Below, in pieces: positions 33,084 through 41,635 of a DNA stretch of 64,000 bases. The number at the start of each line of letters is the position of its first letter. Position 1 is the stretch's first letter. The notes under the pieces were generated by a model that was given only the letters and a program-made list of their open reading frames with translations, was not told the origin of the DNA and ran no database searches. The position numbers and the translations under genes were made by a program. The DNA is from SIG440 sp045631525 (GTDB taxonomy: Bacteria > Bacillota > Clostridia > Monoglobales > Monoglobaceae): positions 1 through 64,000 of the forward strand of contig JAZQUY010000007.1 in assembly GCA_045631525.1 (NCBI GenBank), read 5' to 3'.

Positions 33084-33782
33084 AAAATAATTGTAGTTAT
33101 CGAAGCCGAGAACTTTTGAGATTTCTACTAATGGCATACCGCTGTTCACAACAAATTCTTTTGCTACAATCATTTTCTGTTCGTTAATGTAATTTGTCAA
33201 AGTTTTTCCTGTTTCTTTTTTGAAAATGGATGAAATATATTCTTTGGAAAGATTCAGCTCAGTGCTGATGCGTTGCAATGTCAGTTTTTCAGTGAGCTTT
33301 TCATCTATGATTTGTATTATCTTATTTGTATAGGCGTTTTGTGAACTGTGAGAGCTTTTTTCAAGAAGCCCAAGTAAAATAAAATTAAGAAGATTTGCAA
33401 CCTTTTGTTTTGAGAAACTGTCAGGTGCAATGTGCTGATATGGAAATACCTGAATAAGTTTTTTCATATTCGAAGAAAAGCTATTCGCAAGGTGCACAGG
33501 AAGTGAAGGGTCAAAGTCGTCGAATGCCTCAAAGTTAAAGCTCACCCACCACAGTGTTTTGTCCTCGGTGAAAAGACGTTCTCTTATCATTCCGGGTTTA
33601 ATAAAAATAGCATCATTTTTGTTTAAAACATATTTAACATCATCAACAACATATGTGATACTGCCCTCAAGCACAAAAGTCAAATCATAATAGGGTATGG
33701 GTTTAGGGAGAATATGACGACATCTCGAAGGCTGTACATTACAATAATGCAAAAGTTTTTTTGCTATATAATAATTTTCCAT
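33033..33782 (-). CDS. AraC family transcriptional regulator
   Basis: A 249-residue regulator. The N-terminal cupin-like sensor domain contains YYDLTFVLEGSITYVV and FIKPGMIRERLF. The C-terminal double helix-turn-helix runs KLTLQRISTELNLSKEYISSIFKKETGKTLTNYI...VVNSGMPLVEISKVLGFDNYNYFSRLFKKHFDLTP. Such proteins usually respond to carbohydrates. It ends with DLTPISIG, slightly short of the usual LTPSEYR ending, and overlaps the SLH gene by 51 bp tail to tail. AAGGAGAT precedes the ATG. Its target is unknown; the SLH gene is a candidate by position only. Confidence 0.9.
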   Translation of the reverse strand: MENYYIAKKLLHYCNVQPSRCRHILPKPIPYYDLTFVLEGSITYVVDDVKYVLNKNDAIFIKPGMIRERLFTEDKTLWWVSFNFEAFDDFDPSLPVHLANSFSSNMKKLIQVFPYQHIAPDSFSKQKVANLLNFILLGLLEKSSHSSQNAYTNKIIQIIDEKLTEKLTLQRISTELNLSKEYISSIFKKETGKTLTNYINEQKMIVAKEFVVNSGMPLVEISKVLGFDNYNYFSRLFKKHFDLTPISIG

Positions 33783-34110
33783 TCTTATCTCCTTTTTAAC
33801 CCAAAAGTTTAGAATTGTGCAAAAAAGCGGATTATTAAATAAACTAGTCAGCAGCTATTGATTGACGATTATAGTACAGTCTCATAAAATGGTTGGCGCA
33901 ACTCGCACATATAATTATTATGGTTCAAATTAATTATTTATATAAACATAATATCACATAATTTTGATGGATTCTCGCTGTTTGTTGTGATAAAAATAGA
34001 AAAAAGTAGAAAAATTTATCCTAAATGATTCGGAAGAGGTAAAATTTTATCAGGTACACAATTCATTAAAGGAAACATTGAATGCCAATTGAACGATGAA
34101 GTAATTTAGC
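33783..34110. other. Intergenic region with no recognised feature
   Basis: About 330 bp of AT-rich sequence between the AraC gene and the hairpin array. Apart from the AraC ribosome binding site, I see no promoter with good spacing, gene or repeat that I can support. Confidence 0.5.
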
Positions 34111-34217
34111 GTGCGAGGCATATTTTATACGCAGCGTATCTCATAGCGAAGCTATTTCACATTGCGCAGCAATATTTCACGCCCGAGGGGTATTTCACTT
34201 GCCGCAGGTAAATTTCA
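34111..34217. repeat. Array of six short hairpins with ATTTCAC spacers
   Basis: Consecutive palindromes lie at 34111-34121, 34127-34139, 34143-34155, 34161-34173, 34181-34191 and 34199-34211. Each has arms of 4-5 bp and a 3-nt loop (GAG, CAG, GAA, GCA, GAG, GCA). The last four units are each followed by ATTTCA(C), and the period is 18-20 bp. Stems differ in sequence while loop size and spacers are kept, so this is a structural repeat rather than a copied sequence. Confidence 0.7.
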
Positions 34218-34221
34218 AATG

Positions 34222-34253
34222 AAAAAAGACTATTCCGAAGAATAGTCTTTTTT
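34222..34253 (-). terminator. Terminator of the tRNA-Leu-tRNA-Gln unit
   Basis: AAAAAAGACTATTC and GAATAGTCTTTTTT form a 14-bp stem around CGAA, just after the CCA end of tRNA-Gln on the minus strand. Confidence 0.9.
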
Positions 34254-34254
34254 C

Positions 34255-34328
34255 TGGCTGCCGGACTAGGATTCGAACCCAGACAAACAGAGTCAGAGTC
34301 TGCTGTGCTACCTTTACACAATCCGGCA
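34255..34328 (-). tRNA. tRNA-Gln (CTG)
   Basis: A 74-nt cloverleaf with acceptor TGCCGGA pairing TCCGGCA, anticodon loop CTCTGAC giving CTG, T-arm GGTTCGAATCC, G discriminator and encoded CCA. The U1-A72 type start fits glutamine tRNA. Confidence 0.93.
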
Positions 34329-34359
34329 ATATTAAATTGTCTGTAAATAAAAAAGTATT

Positions 34360-34444
34360 TGGTGCGAGCAGTGGGACTTGAACCCACACGTCGGTTGACA
34401 CACGCCCCTCAAACGTGCCTGTCTGCCTATTCCAGCATGCTCGC
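34360..34444 (-). tRNA. tRNA-Leu (GAG)
   Basis: An 85-nt class II tRNA with acceptor GCGAGCA pairing TGCTCGC, anticodon loop TTGAGGG giving GAG, a long variable arm and encoded ACCA. First gene of the two-tRNA transcript. Confidence 0.93.
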
Positions 34445-34463
34445 ATAGCCAAACAGCTTTTAT

Positions 34464-34492
34464 AGTATATTACGTTTTGATCCATTTGTCAA
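34464..34492 (-). promoter_or_regulatory. Promoter of tRNA-Leu/tRNA-Gln
   Basis: On the minus strand TTGACA (34492-34487), 17 bp, TATACT (34469-34464), 20 bp before the tRNA-Leu 5' end. Confidence 0.85.
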
Positions 34493-34563
34493 TAGTTTTT
34501 TCAAAAAAATTTGTTTTATTTTTACTTTTTTTTGAATATTATTGTTGTGGAGGCGATTATATT

Positions 34564-35037
34564 ATGAAACAACTAAAAACCTATGTGGTTTCAATCCTTA
34601 TTCCGCTATTGATAGGAGGGATTTCGGCTTTTCTTACCAGAGGGAATATGATGCTTTATGATGAAATAATAAAGCCACCTTTTGCACCGCCTGCCATACT
34701 CTTCCCCATAGTATGGACAATTCTTTATGTTCTTATGGGAATTGGAGCAGCAAGGGTTTATCTTAAACGTGATATTATGCCAAAAGAGGCAAGTGAGGCA
34801 AGGACTGTTTACTTCCTGCAACTCGCAGTAAACTTCTTCTGGAGCCTGATATTTTTCAATCTAAGGGCATTCTTTGCGGCTTTTTTGTGGCTTGTTATTC
34901 TGTTGGTTCTGATTATTTTGATGCTTGTGAAATTCCGCAAGGTGGATTTGACAGCAGCTTTAATAAATATTCCATATCTTTTGTGGGTGACATTCGCGGG
35001 GTATCTGACGCTTGCGATATATCTGCTTAACAGATAG
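34564..35037 (+). CDS. tspO: TspO/MBR family protein
   Basis: A 157-residue membrane protein with five transmembrane segments, homologous to the tryptophan-rich sensory protein/benzodiazepine receptor. The diagnostic stretch is PPFAPPAILFPIVWTILYVLMGIGAARVY near residue 38, and LAVNFFWSLIFFNLRAFFAAFLWL near residue 90. Members bind porphyrins and other hydrophobic ligands. GGAGG precedes the ATG at 34564; an upstream in-frame extension would enter the tRNA promoter region. It is monocistronic. Confidence 0.93.
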   Translation: MKQLKTYVVSILIPLLIGGISAFLTRGNMMLYDEIIKPPFAPPAILFPIVWTILYVLMGIGAARVYLKRDIMPKEASEARTVYFLQLAVNFFWSLIFFNLRAFFAAFLWLVILLVLIILMLVKFRKVDLTAALINIPYLLWVTFAGYLTLAIYLLNR

Positions 35038-35063
35038 AAAAGGGGGAGAAATCCCCCTTTTTT
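35038..35063. terminator. Bidirectional terminator between tspO and the PTS operon
   Basis: AAAAGGGGGA and TCCCCCTTTT form a 10-bp stem around GAAA with T runs available on both strands. Confidence 0.88.
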
Positions 35064-36651
35064 ATTTATCCAATGAGTCCAGATAGTCTTCGAAATTACT
35101 TTTTATTACAGTTACACGGGGGCCATAGATAACCTGAACACCAGAGCCACTCTTTATTACGCCAGATGCACCGCTTTGACGAAGAACGGCGTCTTTAACC
35201 TTTGAACTGTCTTTCACCGTAACCCTGAGCCTTGTAGCACAGCAGTCCACATTCACAAGGTTATCCTTGCCACCAAGACCCTCAAGGATAAGAGACGATT
35301 TGTCTTCTTTTGCGGCGTTTACGTCCTTTCTTGTGTAAAGCTTGGTTTCAGCCTCATCGTCCTCACGACCAGGGGTGACAAAGTTGAATTTTCGGATGAG
35401 GTAACGGAAAAGGAAGTAGTAAACAATGAAATAAATAATACCTACCCAGATGATGTTTATCCAGTGTGTCTTTGCGTTGCCCTGCAAAATTCCAAAGAGG
35501 AAGAGGTCAATTACACCACCTGAGAATGTCATACCTACACCTACATCAAGGATGTGCATCAGCATAAACGATATACCGGCAAGCACACTGTGGATGACAT
35601 AAAGTATGGGAGCTACAAACAAAAAGGTAAATTCCAGAGGCTCGGTTATACCGGTCAGGATGGATGTGAGTGCTGCGGAGAGCAAAAGACCTCCGGCAAC
35701 CTTCTTTTTGGTGGGTTTTGCCACGGTGTACATTGCAAGAGCGGCACCGGGAAGACCAAATATCATAAACGGGAATTTTCCACTCATAAAGCGTGTGGCT
35801 TCAACCGAGAACTGAGTTGTGTTGGGTGACGCCAGCTGTGCAAAAAAGATGTTTTGTGCACCCTGAACGGTTGCTCCGTCGATAACCATACTACCGCCAA
35901 GCCCTGTCTGCCAGAATGGAATATAAAATACGTGATGGAGGCCAAAGGGAATAAGACCTCTTTCGATAGTTCCGTAAATAAGTGTGCCAAAATATCCCGA
36001 ATTTAGAACCAGACCGCCGAGAGAATATATTGCTCTTTGGATATACGGCCAGATAAAGTACATTGCAAGACCTACCAGAATATAAACAAAGGTGGATATA
36101 ATGGGGATAAATCTGACACCGCCAAAAAACGAGATAACGGTGGGGAGCTCAATTTTGTAAAAACGGTTGTGAAGAGCCGCTACACCGAGACCTACTATTA
36201 TACCACCAAAAACACCCATCTGGAGAGATTGAATACCAACGACATTGGCAACCGTACCTTCAAGCATTGCACCTTCGGCAAGCTGACCATTGAGGCGGAG
36301 GAGGGTGGAAATTGTTTGGTGCATAACAAAGAATGCTATTGCTGCCGAAAGAACAGCAGTTCCGTGCTCTTTTTCTGCCATACCCAAGGCAACACCCAGA
36401 GCAAAGATAAGTGGCAGATTTCCAAAGATAATATCACCGGTCTGGGCAAGTACCTGCATTACGGAGTTTAAAAAAGTGCCGGGACCTAAAATCGCGGTGA
36501 GGTTGTATGCCTCAATTGTTGTGGTATTGGTAAGAGATGCGCCGATGCCCAGAAGAAGTCCTGCAATGGGGAGAAGCGCAATGGGAAGCATAAAAGAACG
36601 ACCGACTCTTTGGAGGACGCTGAATAGTCCGTTTTCGCCTTTAGATTTCAT
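35062..36651 (-). CDS. PTS glucose-family transporter, EIICB
   Basis: A 529-residue membrane permease that phosphorylates its sugar during uptake. The EIIC domain (about residues 1-415) starts LQRVGRSFMLPIALLPIAG. It includes GLIPFGLHHVFYIPFWQTG and the substrate-site motif LTGITEPLEFTFLF. The EIIB domain follows from about residue 450, with the phosphocysteine in VDCCATRLRVTVKD. The sequence resembles the glucose/maltose branch (MalX-like) of the Glc family, so glucose or a related sugar is likely, but the substrate is not certain. EIIA is encoded separately 39 bp upstream. Confidence 0.92.
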   Translation of the reverse strand: MKSKGENGLFSVLQRVGRSFMLPIALLPIAGLLLGIGASLTNTTTIEAYNLTAILGPGTFLNSVMQVLAQTGDIIFGNLPLIFALGVALGMAEKEHGTAVLSAAIAFFVMHQTISTLLRLNGQLAEGAMLEGTVANVVGIQSLQMGVFGGIIVGLGVAALHNRFYKIELPTVISFFGGVRFIPIISTFVYILVGLAMYFIWPYIQRAIYSLGGLVLNSGYFGTLIYGTIERGLIPFGLHHVFYIPFWQTGLGGSMVIDGATVQGAQNIFFAQLASPNTTQFSVEATRFMSGKFPFMIFGLPGAALAMYTVAKPTKKKVAGGLLLSAALTSILTGITEPLEFTFLFVAPILYVIHSVLAGISFMLMHILDVGVGMTFSGGVIDLFLFGILQGNAKTHWINIIWVGIIYFIVYYFLFRYLIRKFNFVTPGREDDEAETKLYTRKDVNAAKEDKSSLILEGLGGKDNLVNVDCCATRLRVTVKDSSKVKDAVLRQSGASGVIKSGSGVQVIYGPRVTVIKSNFEDYLDSLDK

Positions 36652-36690
36652 AGTTTTTCATCCTTTCTGATTGTTGTTTCAAATGGAAAT

Positions 36691-37164
36691 TTAGATTTTA
36701 TATGTCAAAGCAGGCGAGCCTGCCTTTGCTGACGCTGCCTCGAGTATTTTGAATTTGCGCATTTTTTCGTGGTTGGTTATGGCTACAACGGTTGTTGTGT
36801 TATAGCCTTTTTCTTTTATCAGTTCAAGATTTGCAGATGCGATGGCATCGCCCTGAGAAATTTTGTCACCCTTTTTTACCAGGGGCTTGAAGCCTTTACC
36901 CTTCAATTCAACTGTATCTATGCCTATATGCACTAAAATTTCCAGTCCGTCATCCGTAGTTATACAAAAGGCATGAAGGGTTTCGGTGACATCGGTTATC
37001 ACGCCGCTTGCAGGACTGAAAAATTCGCCATTTACGGGGATTACTGCAAATCCGTCCCCTAAGAATTTCTGGGAAAAAACCTGGTCCGGAACTTTGACTA
37101 TGTCGATTATTTTTCCGTTTGCTACGGAAGTGAGGGTTTTCTCTTTCTTAAAAAAACTAAACAC
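36691..37164 (-). CDS. PTS EIIA component, glucose type (Crr-like)
   Basis: A 157-residue cytosolic phosphocarrier. The conserved start FSQKFLGDGFAVIP near residue 30 is followed by the phosphohistidine region LHAFCITTDDGLEILVHIGIDTVELKGKGF, where the His of LVHIGIDT is the active residue. It receives phosphate from HPr and passes it to the EIIB domain encoded 39 bp downstream. In Firmicutes this domain is usually fused to EIICB; here it is separate. It sits 14 bp after ptsI. Confidence 0.94.
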   Translation of the reverse strand: MFSFFKKEKTLTSVANGKIIDIVKVPDQVFSQKFLGDGFAVIPVNGEFFSPASGVITDVTETLHAFCITTDDGLEILVHIGIDTVELKGKGFKPLVKKGDKISQGDAIASANLELIKEKGYNTTTVVAITNHEKMRKFKILEAASAKAGSPALTYKI

Positions 37165-37178
37165 AAGAAGGACTCCTT

Positions 37179-38798
37179 TCAGGGAAGATTTATGATTTTT
37201 TCTCGAAGTTTCAATATATATGAGGGTGATACAGACAGTTCATCAATTCCCATATCAATAAATTTTTCGGTAAGCTCCATATCAGCGCCAAGTTCTCCGC
37301 AGATGCCTACCCATTTGCCGTATTTGTGGGCATTTTTGACCACCATTTCTATAAGCCGCAAAATTGCGGTGTGATGCGGGTCAAAAAAAGGTTCCAAGTG
37401 GCTGTTTTGGCGGTCTATTGCAAGAGTGTATTGGGAAAGGTCGTTGGTCCCTATGCTGAAAAAATCCACCTCAGGAGCAAGGAGGTCCGAGATAATAGCC
37501 GCTGCGGGGGTTTCAATCATTATTCCAAGCTGTATGTTTTCATTGAATGGAATATTCTCACAGCGAAGTTCGTCTTTTGCCTCTTTGAAAACTTGTTTTG
37601 CTTTTTTGACTTCCTGAGAGGATATTATCATAGGGAGCATAATCGAAATATTTCCGTAAGCTGATGCACGGAGAAGCGCCCGAAGTTGAGTTTTGAAAAC
37701 ATTTGTATCGGTGAGACATATCCTTATTGCACGAAAACCCAGGGCAGGATTTTCTTCTTTTGGGAGATTGAAATAATCTATTTGCTTGTCGGCACCAATA
37801 TCGAGAGTTCTCACAATAACAGGTTTTCCAAGCATCCTTTCGGCTACCTCTTTGTATATGGCAAACTGCTCATCCTCGGTGGGGAAATCCTTTCGCTGAA
37901 GATACAAAAATTCGCTTCTGAAAAGACCTATACCCCCTGCGTCATTCTGGATTACTGAGGCAAGGTCGGAGGGACCGCCGATGTTTGCAAAAACATCTAT
38001 TTTGCGGTTGGATTTTGTTATGTTGGGTTTCCCTTTGAGGTTTGAGAGAAGCTCAATACGTTCTTCCTCGAGGGCTTTTCGTTGCTTGAAATCTGCAATT
38101 TTTTCGTCATTTGGATTTATGAAAAGTGCACCGCTATAACCGTCGAGGATTGCATTTTCGCCGTGGTGGGAACAAGGGATTTTGCCTGTACCGATTATGG
38201 CGGGAATATTCATCGTCCGTGCAAGAATTGCGGTGTGGGAGGAGGGAGAGCCGCCAAAGGTCACGAAACCTAAAATCTTTTCTCTATCAAGCTGTACGGT
38301 TTCGCTGGGTGTTAGATCCTCTGCCACAATTATTGAGGGTTCATTAAGAAGATTTTTGTCTTTGTCTTCACCTGAAAGCTTTGTAATCAGGCGGTTTGAT
38401 ATGTCGTTTACATCGCTGGCACGTGCCTGCATATATTCGTCATCCATCTCTGAAAACGACCTTGCAAAAATATCCGAGGTATAGCTTACGGCATATTCGG
38501 CATTTACCCTTTGATTTTGTATCATTGCCCGTATTGCCCCGAAATAATCCTCGTCATCAAGCATCATAAGATGAATCTGGAATATCTGGGCATTGGCCTC
38601 TCCAACTTCTGTGAGAGACTTTTTGTAGAGTATCTGAAGTTCTTCCTTTGCGGTATTTCGCGCGGCTTCGAATCTCAATATTTCAGCTCTTGTGTCAGAA
38701 ATTTTAAGCCGTTTTATTGTGGGGACTTTGCCACTAAGAAAATGCAGTTTTCCCATTGATAATGCGTTATAGACGCTTTTGCCGTTAAATTCAAGCAT
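37179..38798 (-). CDS. ptsI: PTS enzyme I (phosphoenolpyruvate-protein phosphotransferase)
   Basis: Autophosphorylates from PEP and phosphorylates HPr. The 539-residue product has the phosphohistidine motif TFGGSPSSHTAILARTMNIPA near residue 190. The PEP-binding domain shows GIGLFRSEFLYLQRKDFPTE and GIMIETPAAAIISDLLAPEVDFFSIGTNDLSQY, then VGICGELGADMEL with the catalytic Cys. The ATG at 38798 has AAAGGAA upstream. No ptsH gene for HPr is present in this operon, so HPr must be encoded elsewhere. Confidence 0.96.
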   Translation of the reverse strand: MLEFNGKSVYNALSMGKLHFLSGKVPTIKRLKISDTRAEILRFEAARNTAKEELQILYKKSLTEVGEANAQIFQIHLMMLDDEDYFGAIRAMIQNQRVNAEYAVSYTSDIFARSFSEMDDEYMQARASDVNDISNRLITKLSGEDKDKNLLNEPSIIVAEDLTPSETVQLDREKILGFVTFGGSPSSHTAILARTMNIPAIIGTGKIPCSHHGENAILDGYSGALFINPNDEKIADFKQRKALEEERIELLSNLKGKPNITKSNRKIDVFANIGGPSDLASVIQNDAGGIGLFRSEFLYLQRKDFPTEDEQFAIYKEVAERMLGKPVIVRTLDIGADKQIDYFNLPKEENPALGFRAIRICLTDTNVFKTQLRALLRASAYGNISIMLPMIISSQEVKKAKQVFKEAKDELRCENIPFNENIQLGIMIETPAAAIISDLLAPEVDFFSIGTNDLSQYTLAIDRQNSHLEPFFDPHHTAILRLIEMVVKNAHKYGKWVGICGELGADMELTEKFIDMGIDELSVSPSYILKLREKIINLP

Positions 38799-39001
38799 CG
38801 GTATTCGTTCCTTTCGGGAGTTTGTAAATAAGTATTCGTAAATTATTATAAACAAAAAATGCATAAACATACACAAAATACATGTGTGATGTTTTTTAAT
38901 ATTTTCAAAAGGACGAATTTTTATCATAAAAACCGCCTTGTCCGCATAGGATTTTTTAGGATTAAAATTCAAATGTACACCCGCAAACGGAGGCGTGTTT
39001 T

Positions 39002-41632
39002 ATGGAAAAGATAAAGGGTTTGTCAAAAGAACAGGTTGAAAAGTCAAGAATGGAAAGTGGCAGCAACCACCTTTCAGAAAAGGAAAAGACAACGCTTTGG
39101 CAAAAATACTGGGAAAAGTTTGATGACCCCATCATAATTGTTTTGCTCGTGGCTCTTGGGATAAACATTGTGTTCACCTTTTTGGGAAAGGTGGACTGGT
39201 TTGAATGTGTGGGCATATTTGTTTCAATTCTTATTGCAACCTGCGTGAGTGCCCTTTCTGAATACAGAAACGAGGAGACTTTCAGAAAAATTCAGGCTGA
39301 GGCATCGCGGATAATGTGCAAGGTATATAGGGATGGGGACCTTTCGGAAATTATCATTGATGATATTGTGAAAGGGGATTTTGTTCTTCTTCAGGCGGGG
39401 GATATTGTTCCTGCAGATGGCTTTGTGGTAAGCGGCAGTATAAAGGTTGACCAGTCAGCATTAAACGGCGAAAATCGAGAGATTTTGAAAATACCATTTG
39501 AGAAACAGCCTCAATATCGGACAAGACTGGTGGATTTCTGGGATAAAAACAGCTTGTATCGGGGCGGAATTGTGTGCAGTGGTCAATGCGTTATGGAAGT
39601 AACCCAGGTAGGGGATGAAACGGTTTATGGTGGACTCAGCAAGGAAAGTGAGGACAAGGACAGAAAAAGTCCTCTTCAGGTGAAACTTTCGGACCTTGCA
39701 AGGTGGATAAGCGGTTTCGGATATATGGGTGCGGCGCTGGTAACGGCGGTTTATATCATCAAAAAGTTTTTTGTGGAAAACGGATGGAGTGCTTTGGCAA
39801 TTACGGAATATTTTTCTGATAAAGCACAAGTGATTTCAGATGTGGTAAACAGCATTATCGTGGGGATTACCGTTGTGGTTATGGCGGTTCCTGAGGGGCT
39901 TCCTTTGATGGTTGCCATCGTGTGCTCACTCAATATGAAAAAAATGATGAAAAGCAATGTTCTTGTGAGAAAGCTCATAGGCATAGAAACAGCAGGAAGT
40001 ATAAACATTTTGTTCACCGACAAAACAGGAACGATAACCTGTGGAAAGCTTTCTGTCGCGGAATTTGTTGATGGAGCCGGAAATACATATGACAGCAAAA
40101 GGGGACTTTCGGAATTTCACAGACAAATGGTTGATATATCAGTGCTTGGGAATTCTGCGGCACAAATGTCAAAGGGCAGGGTGGTAGGCGGAAATGCCAC
40201 AGAAAAGGCACTTCTGGAATTTGTTTATCGGGGAGATAAACCCACTGTGAAAATTGAAAAGGTGAAAGAAGCACTGTTTTCAAGCGAGGCAAAATTCTCT
40301 AAAGCTGAGGTTTGCGGGGATTTTCAAGGTGTGCTTATTAAGGGAGCCCCTGAAAAAATACTTAAAAATTGTGACAGCTTTTTTGATGGGACTGGGAAAA
40401 AGCAGAGCTTTAAATCCAAAAATCATCTGCAAAAAATTATTGACCGCATGGCTATGCGGTCAATGAGAGTTTTGGCGCTTGCTGTGTCAGGAGACTATTA
40501 TGAGGACAAAGTTCCTGAAAAAATGACCCTTGTAGGTCTTGTAGGTATAAGAGATGATCTGAGAATTGACGTTACTGCATCTGTTAGAGAGGTGAAGCGG
40601 GCGGGGATACAGACCGTTATGATAACAGGAGACAAAAAAGAAACCGCCATTGCTATTGCAAAAGAGGCGGAAATTCTTGATGGCGCTCAAAATGTGGTGC
40701 TTACCTCGGAAGACCTTCAAAGGATGAGCGATGATGAGGTGTGTGAAATACTCCCACGGCTCAGGGTTGTATCAAGAGCACTTCCCACAGACAAAAGTCG
40801 GCTTGTGAGACTTGCACAGGAAAAAGGTCTCGTGGTGGGAATGACAGGTGATGGCGTAAATGACCTGGCGGCACTCCGTCGGGCAGATGTTGGTTTCGCT
40901 ATGGGAAGCGGCGCCGATGTGGCAAAGGAGGCAGGTGATATTGTCATTCTTGACGACAATTTTTCATCCGTCAGGTCTGCGGTGCTTTTTGGACGGACAA
41001 TATATAAAAGCATAAAAAAATTTATTGTCTTTCAAATGACAATAAATATAGCAGCAGTATTGGTTTCGGCATTCGGTCCCCTTGTGGGCATAGATAAGCC
41101 CCTGGGGATAACCCAGATGCTTTGGGTAAATCTTGTTATGGACACTCTTGGTGCCATAGCCTTCGGTGGCGAAGGGGCGCTTAAAAAATATATGCTTGAC
41201 AGACCAAAGAAAAGGGAAGAAAAAATCCTTGACAAAAAGGCCTGGAGCCAGATAACGGTAAACGGTATGTTTATATTCCTCATGAGTATGTTTATGTTTT
41301 TGTCAAAGGATATGCACTATGCCTTTCGTCAGGCAGATAATGATATGATTTTTTACACCGGTTTTTTCAATTTCTTTGTGTTTGCAGGTACAATCAATGC
41401 TTTCAGTGTAAGGTGTGACGGAATTGATTTGTTTGAAAACATTTCACTGAACAAGCCGTTTCTTGTGATCATGTGTCTTATTATGGCGGTGCAGATTTTT
41501 ATGACATATTTCGGCGGAGCGGTTCTCAGAACAGCACCGCTTGCTCCAAATGAATGGGTGACTGCGGTGCTTCCCGCACTTCTTATAATCCCTCTGGACC
41601 TTGCAAGAAAAATTATATCAGGAAAAAAATAG
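39002..41632 (+). CDS. Calcium-translocating P-type ATPase (PMCA/P2B-like)
   Basis: An 876-residue P2-type cation pump that expels Ca2+ using ATP. Visible are the N-terminal cation-ATPase region, an actuator domain in which NGENREI occupies the usual TGES position, and EGLPLMVAI in the calcium-site helix M4. The phosphorylation motif LFTDKTGTITCG is near residue 340, KGAPE in the nucleotide domain, and MTGDGVNDLAALRRADVGFAMG in the hinge. The last 200 residues form the C-terminal membrane helices. It is monocistronic. Its terminator hairpin lies inside the 3' end of the next, convergent gene. Confidence 0.93.
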   Translation: MEKIKGLSKEQVEKSRMESGSNHLSEKEKTTLWQKYWEKFDDPIIIVLLVALGINIVFTFLGKVDWFECVGIFVSILIATCVSALSEYRNEETFRKIQAEASRIMCKVYRDGDLSEIIIDDIVKGDFVLLQAGDIVPADGFVVSGSIKVDQSALNGENREILKIPFEKQPQYRTRLVDFWDKNSLYRGGIVCSGQCVMEVTQVGDETVYGGLSKESEDKDRKSPLQVKLSDLARWISGFGYMGAALVTAVYIIKKFFVENGWSALAITEYFSDKAQVISDVVNSIIVGITVVVMAVPEGLPLMVAIVCSLNMKKMMKSNVLVRKLIGIETAGSINILFTDKTGTITCGKLSVAEFVDGAGNTYDSKRGLSEFHRQMVDISVLGNSAAQMSKGRVVGGNATEKALLEFVYRGDKPTVKIEKVKEALFSSEAKFSKAEVCGDFQGVLIKGAPEKILKNCDSFFDGTGKKQSFKSKNHLQKIIDRMAMRSMRVLALAVSGDYYEDKVPEKMTLVGLVGIRDDLRIDVTASVREVKRAGIQTVMITGDKKETAIAIAKEAEILDGAQNVVLTSEDLQRMSDDEVCEILPRLRVVSRALPTDKSRLVRLAQEKGLVVGMTGDGVNDLAALRRADVGFAMGSGADVAKEAGDIVILDDNFSSVRSAVLFGRTIYKSIKKFIVFQMTINIAAVLVSAFGPLVGIDKPLGITQMLWVNLVMDTLGAIAFGGEGALKKYMLDRPKKREEKILDKKAWSQITVNGMFIFLMSMFMFLSKDMHYAFRQADNDMIFYTGFFNFFVFAGTINAFSVRCDGIDLFENISLNKPFLVIMCLIMAVQIFMTYFGGAVLRTAPLAPNEWVTAVLPALLIIPLDLARKIISGKK

Positions 41633-41635
41633 GTT

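Noticed and set aside
34111..34217. CRISPR array
   Set aside because: Units are about 19 bp with varying palindromic stems and short constant spacers, the reverse of a CRISPR layout, and no cas genes are near.
38799..38972. N-terminal extension of PTS enzyme I
   Set aside because: The added residues are not part of the family and AAAGGAA marks the ATG at 38798.
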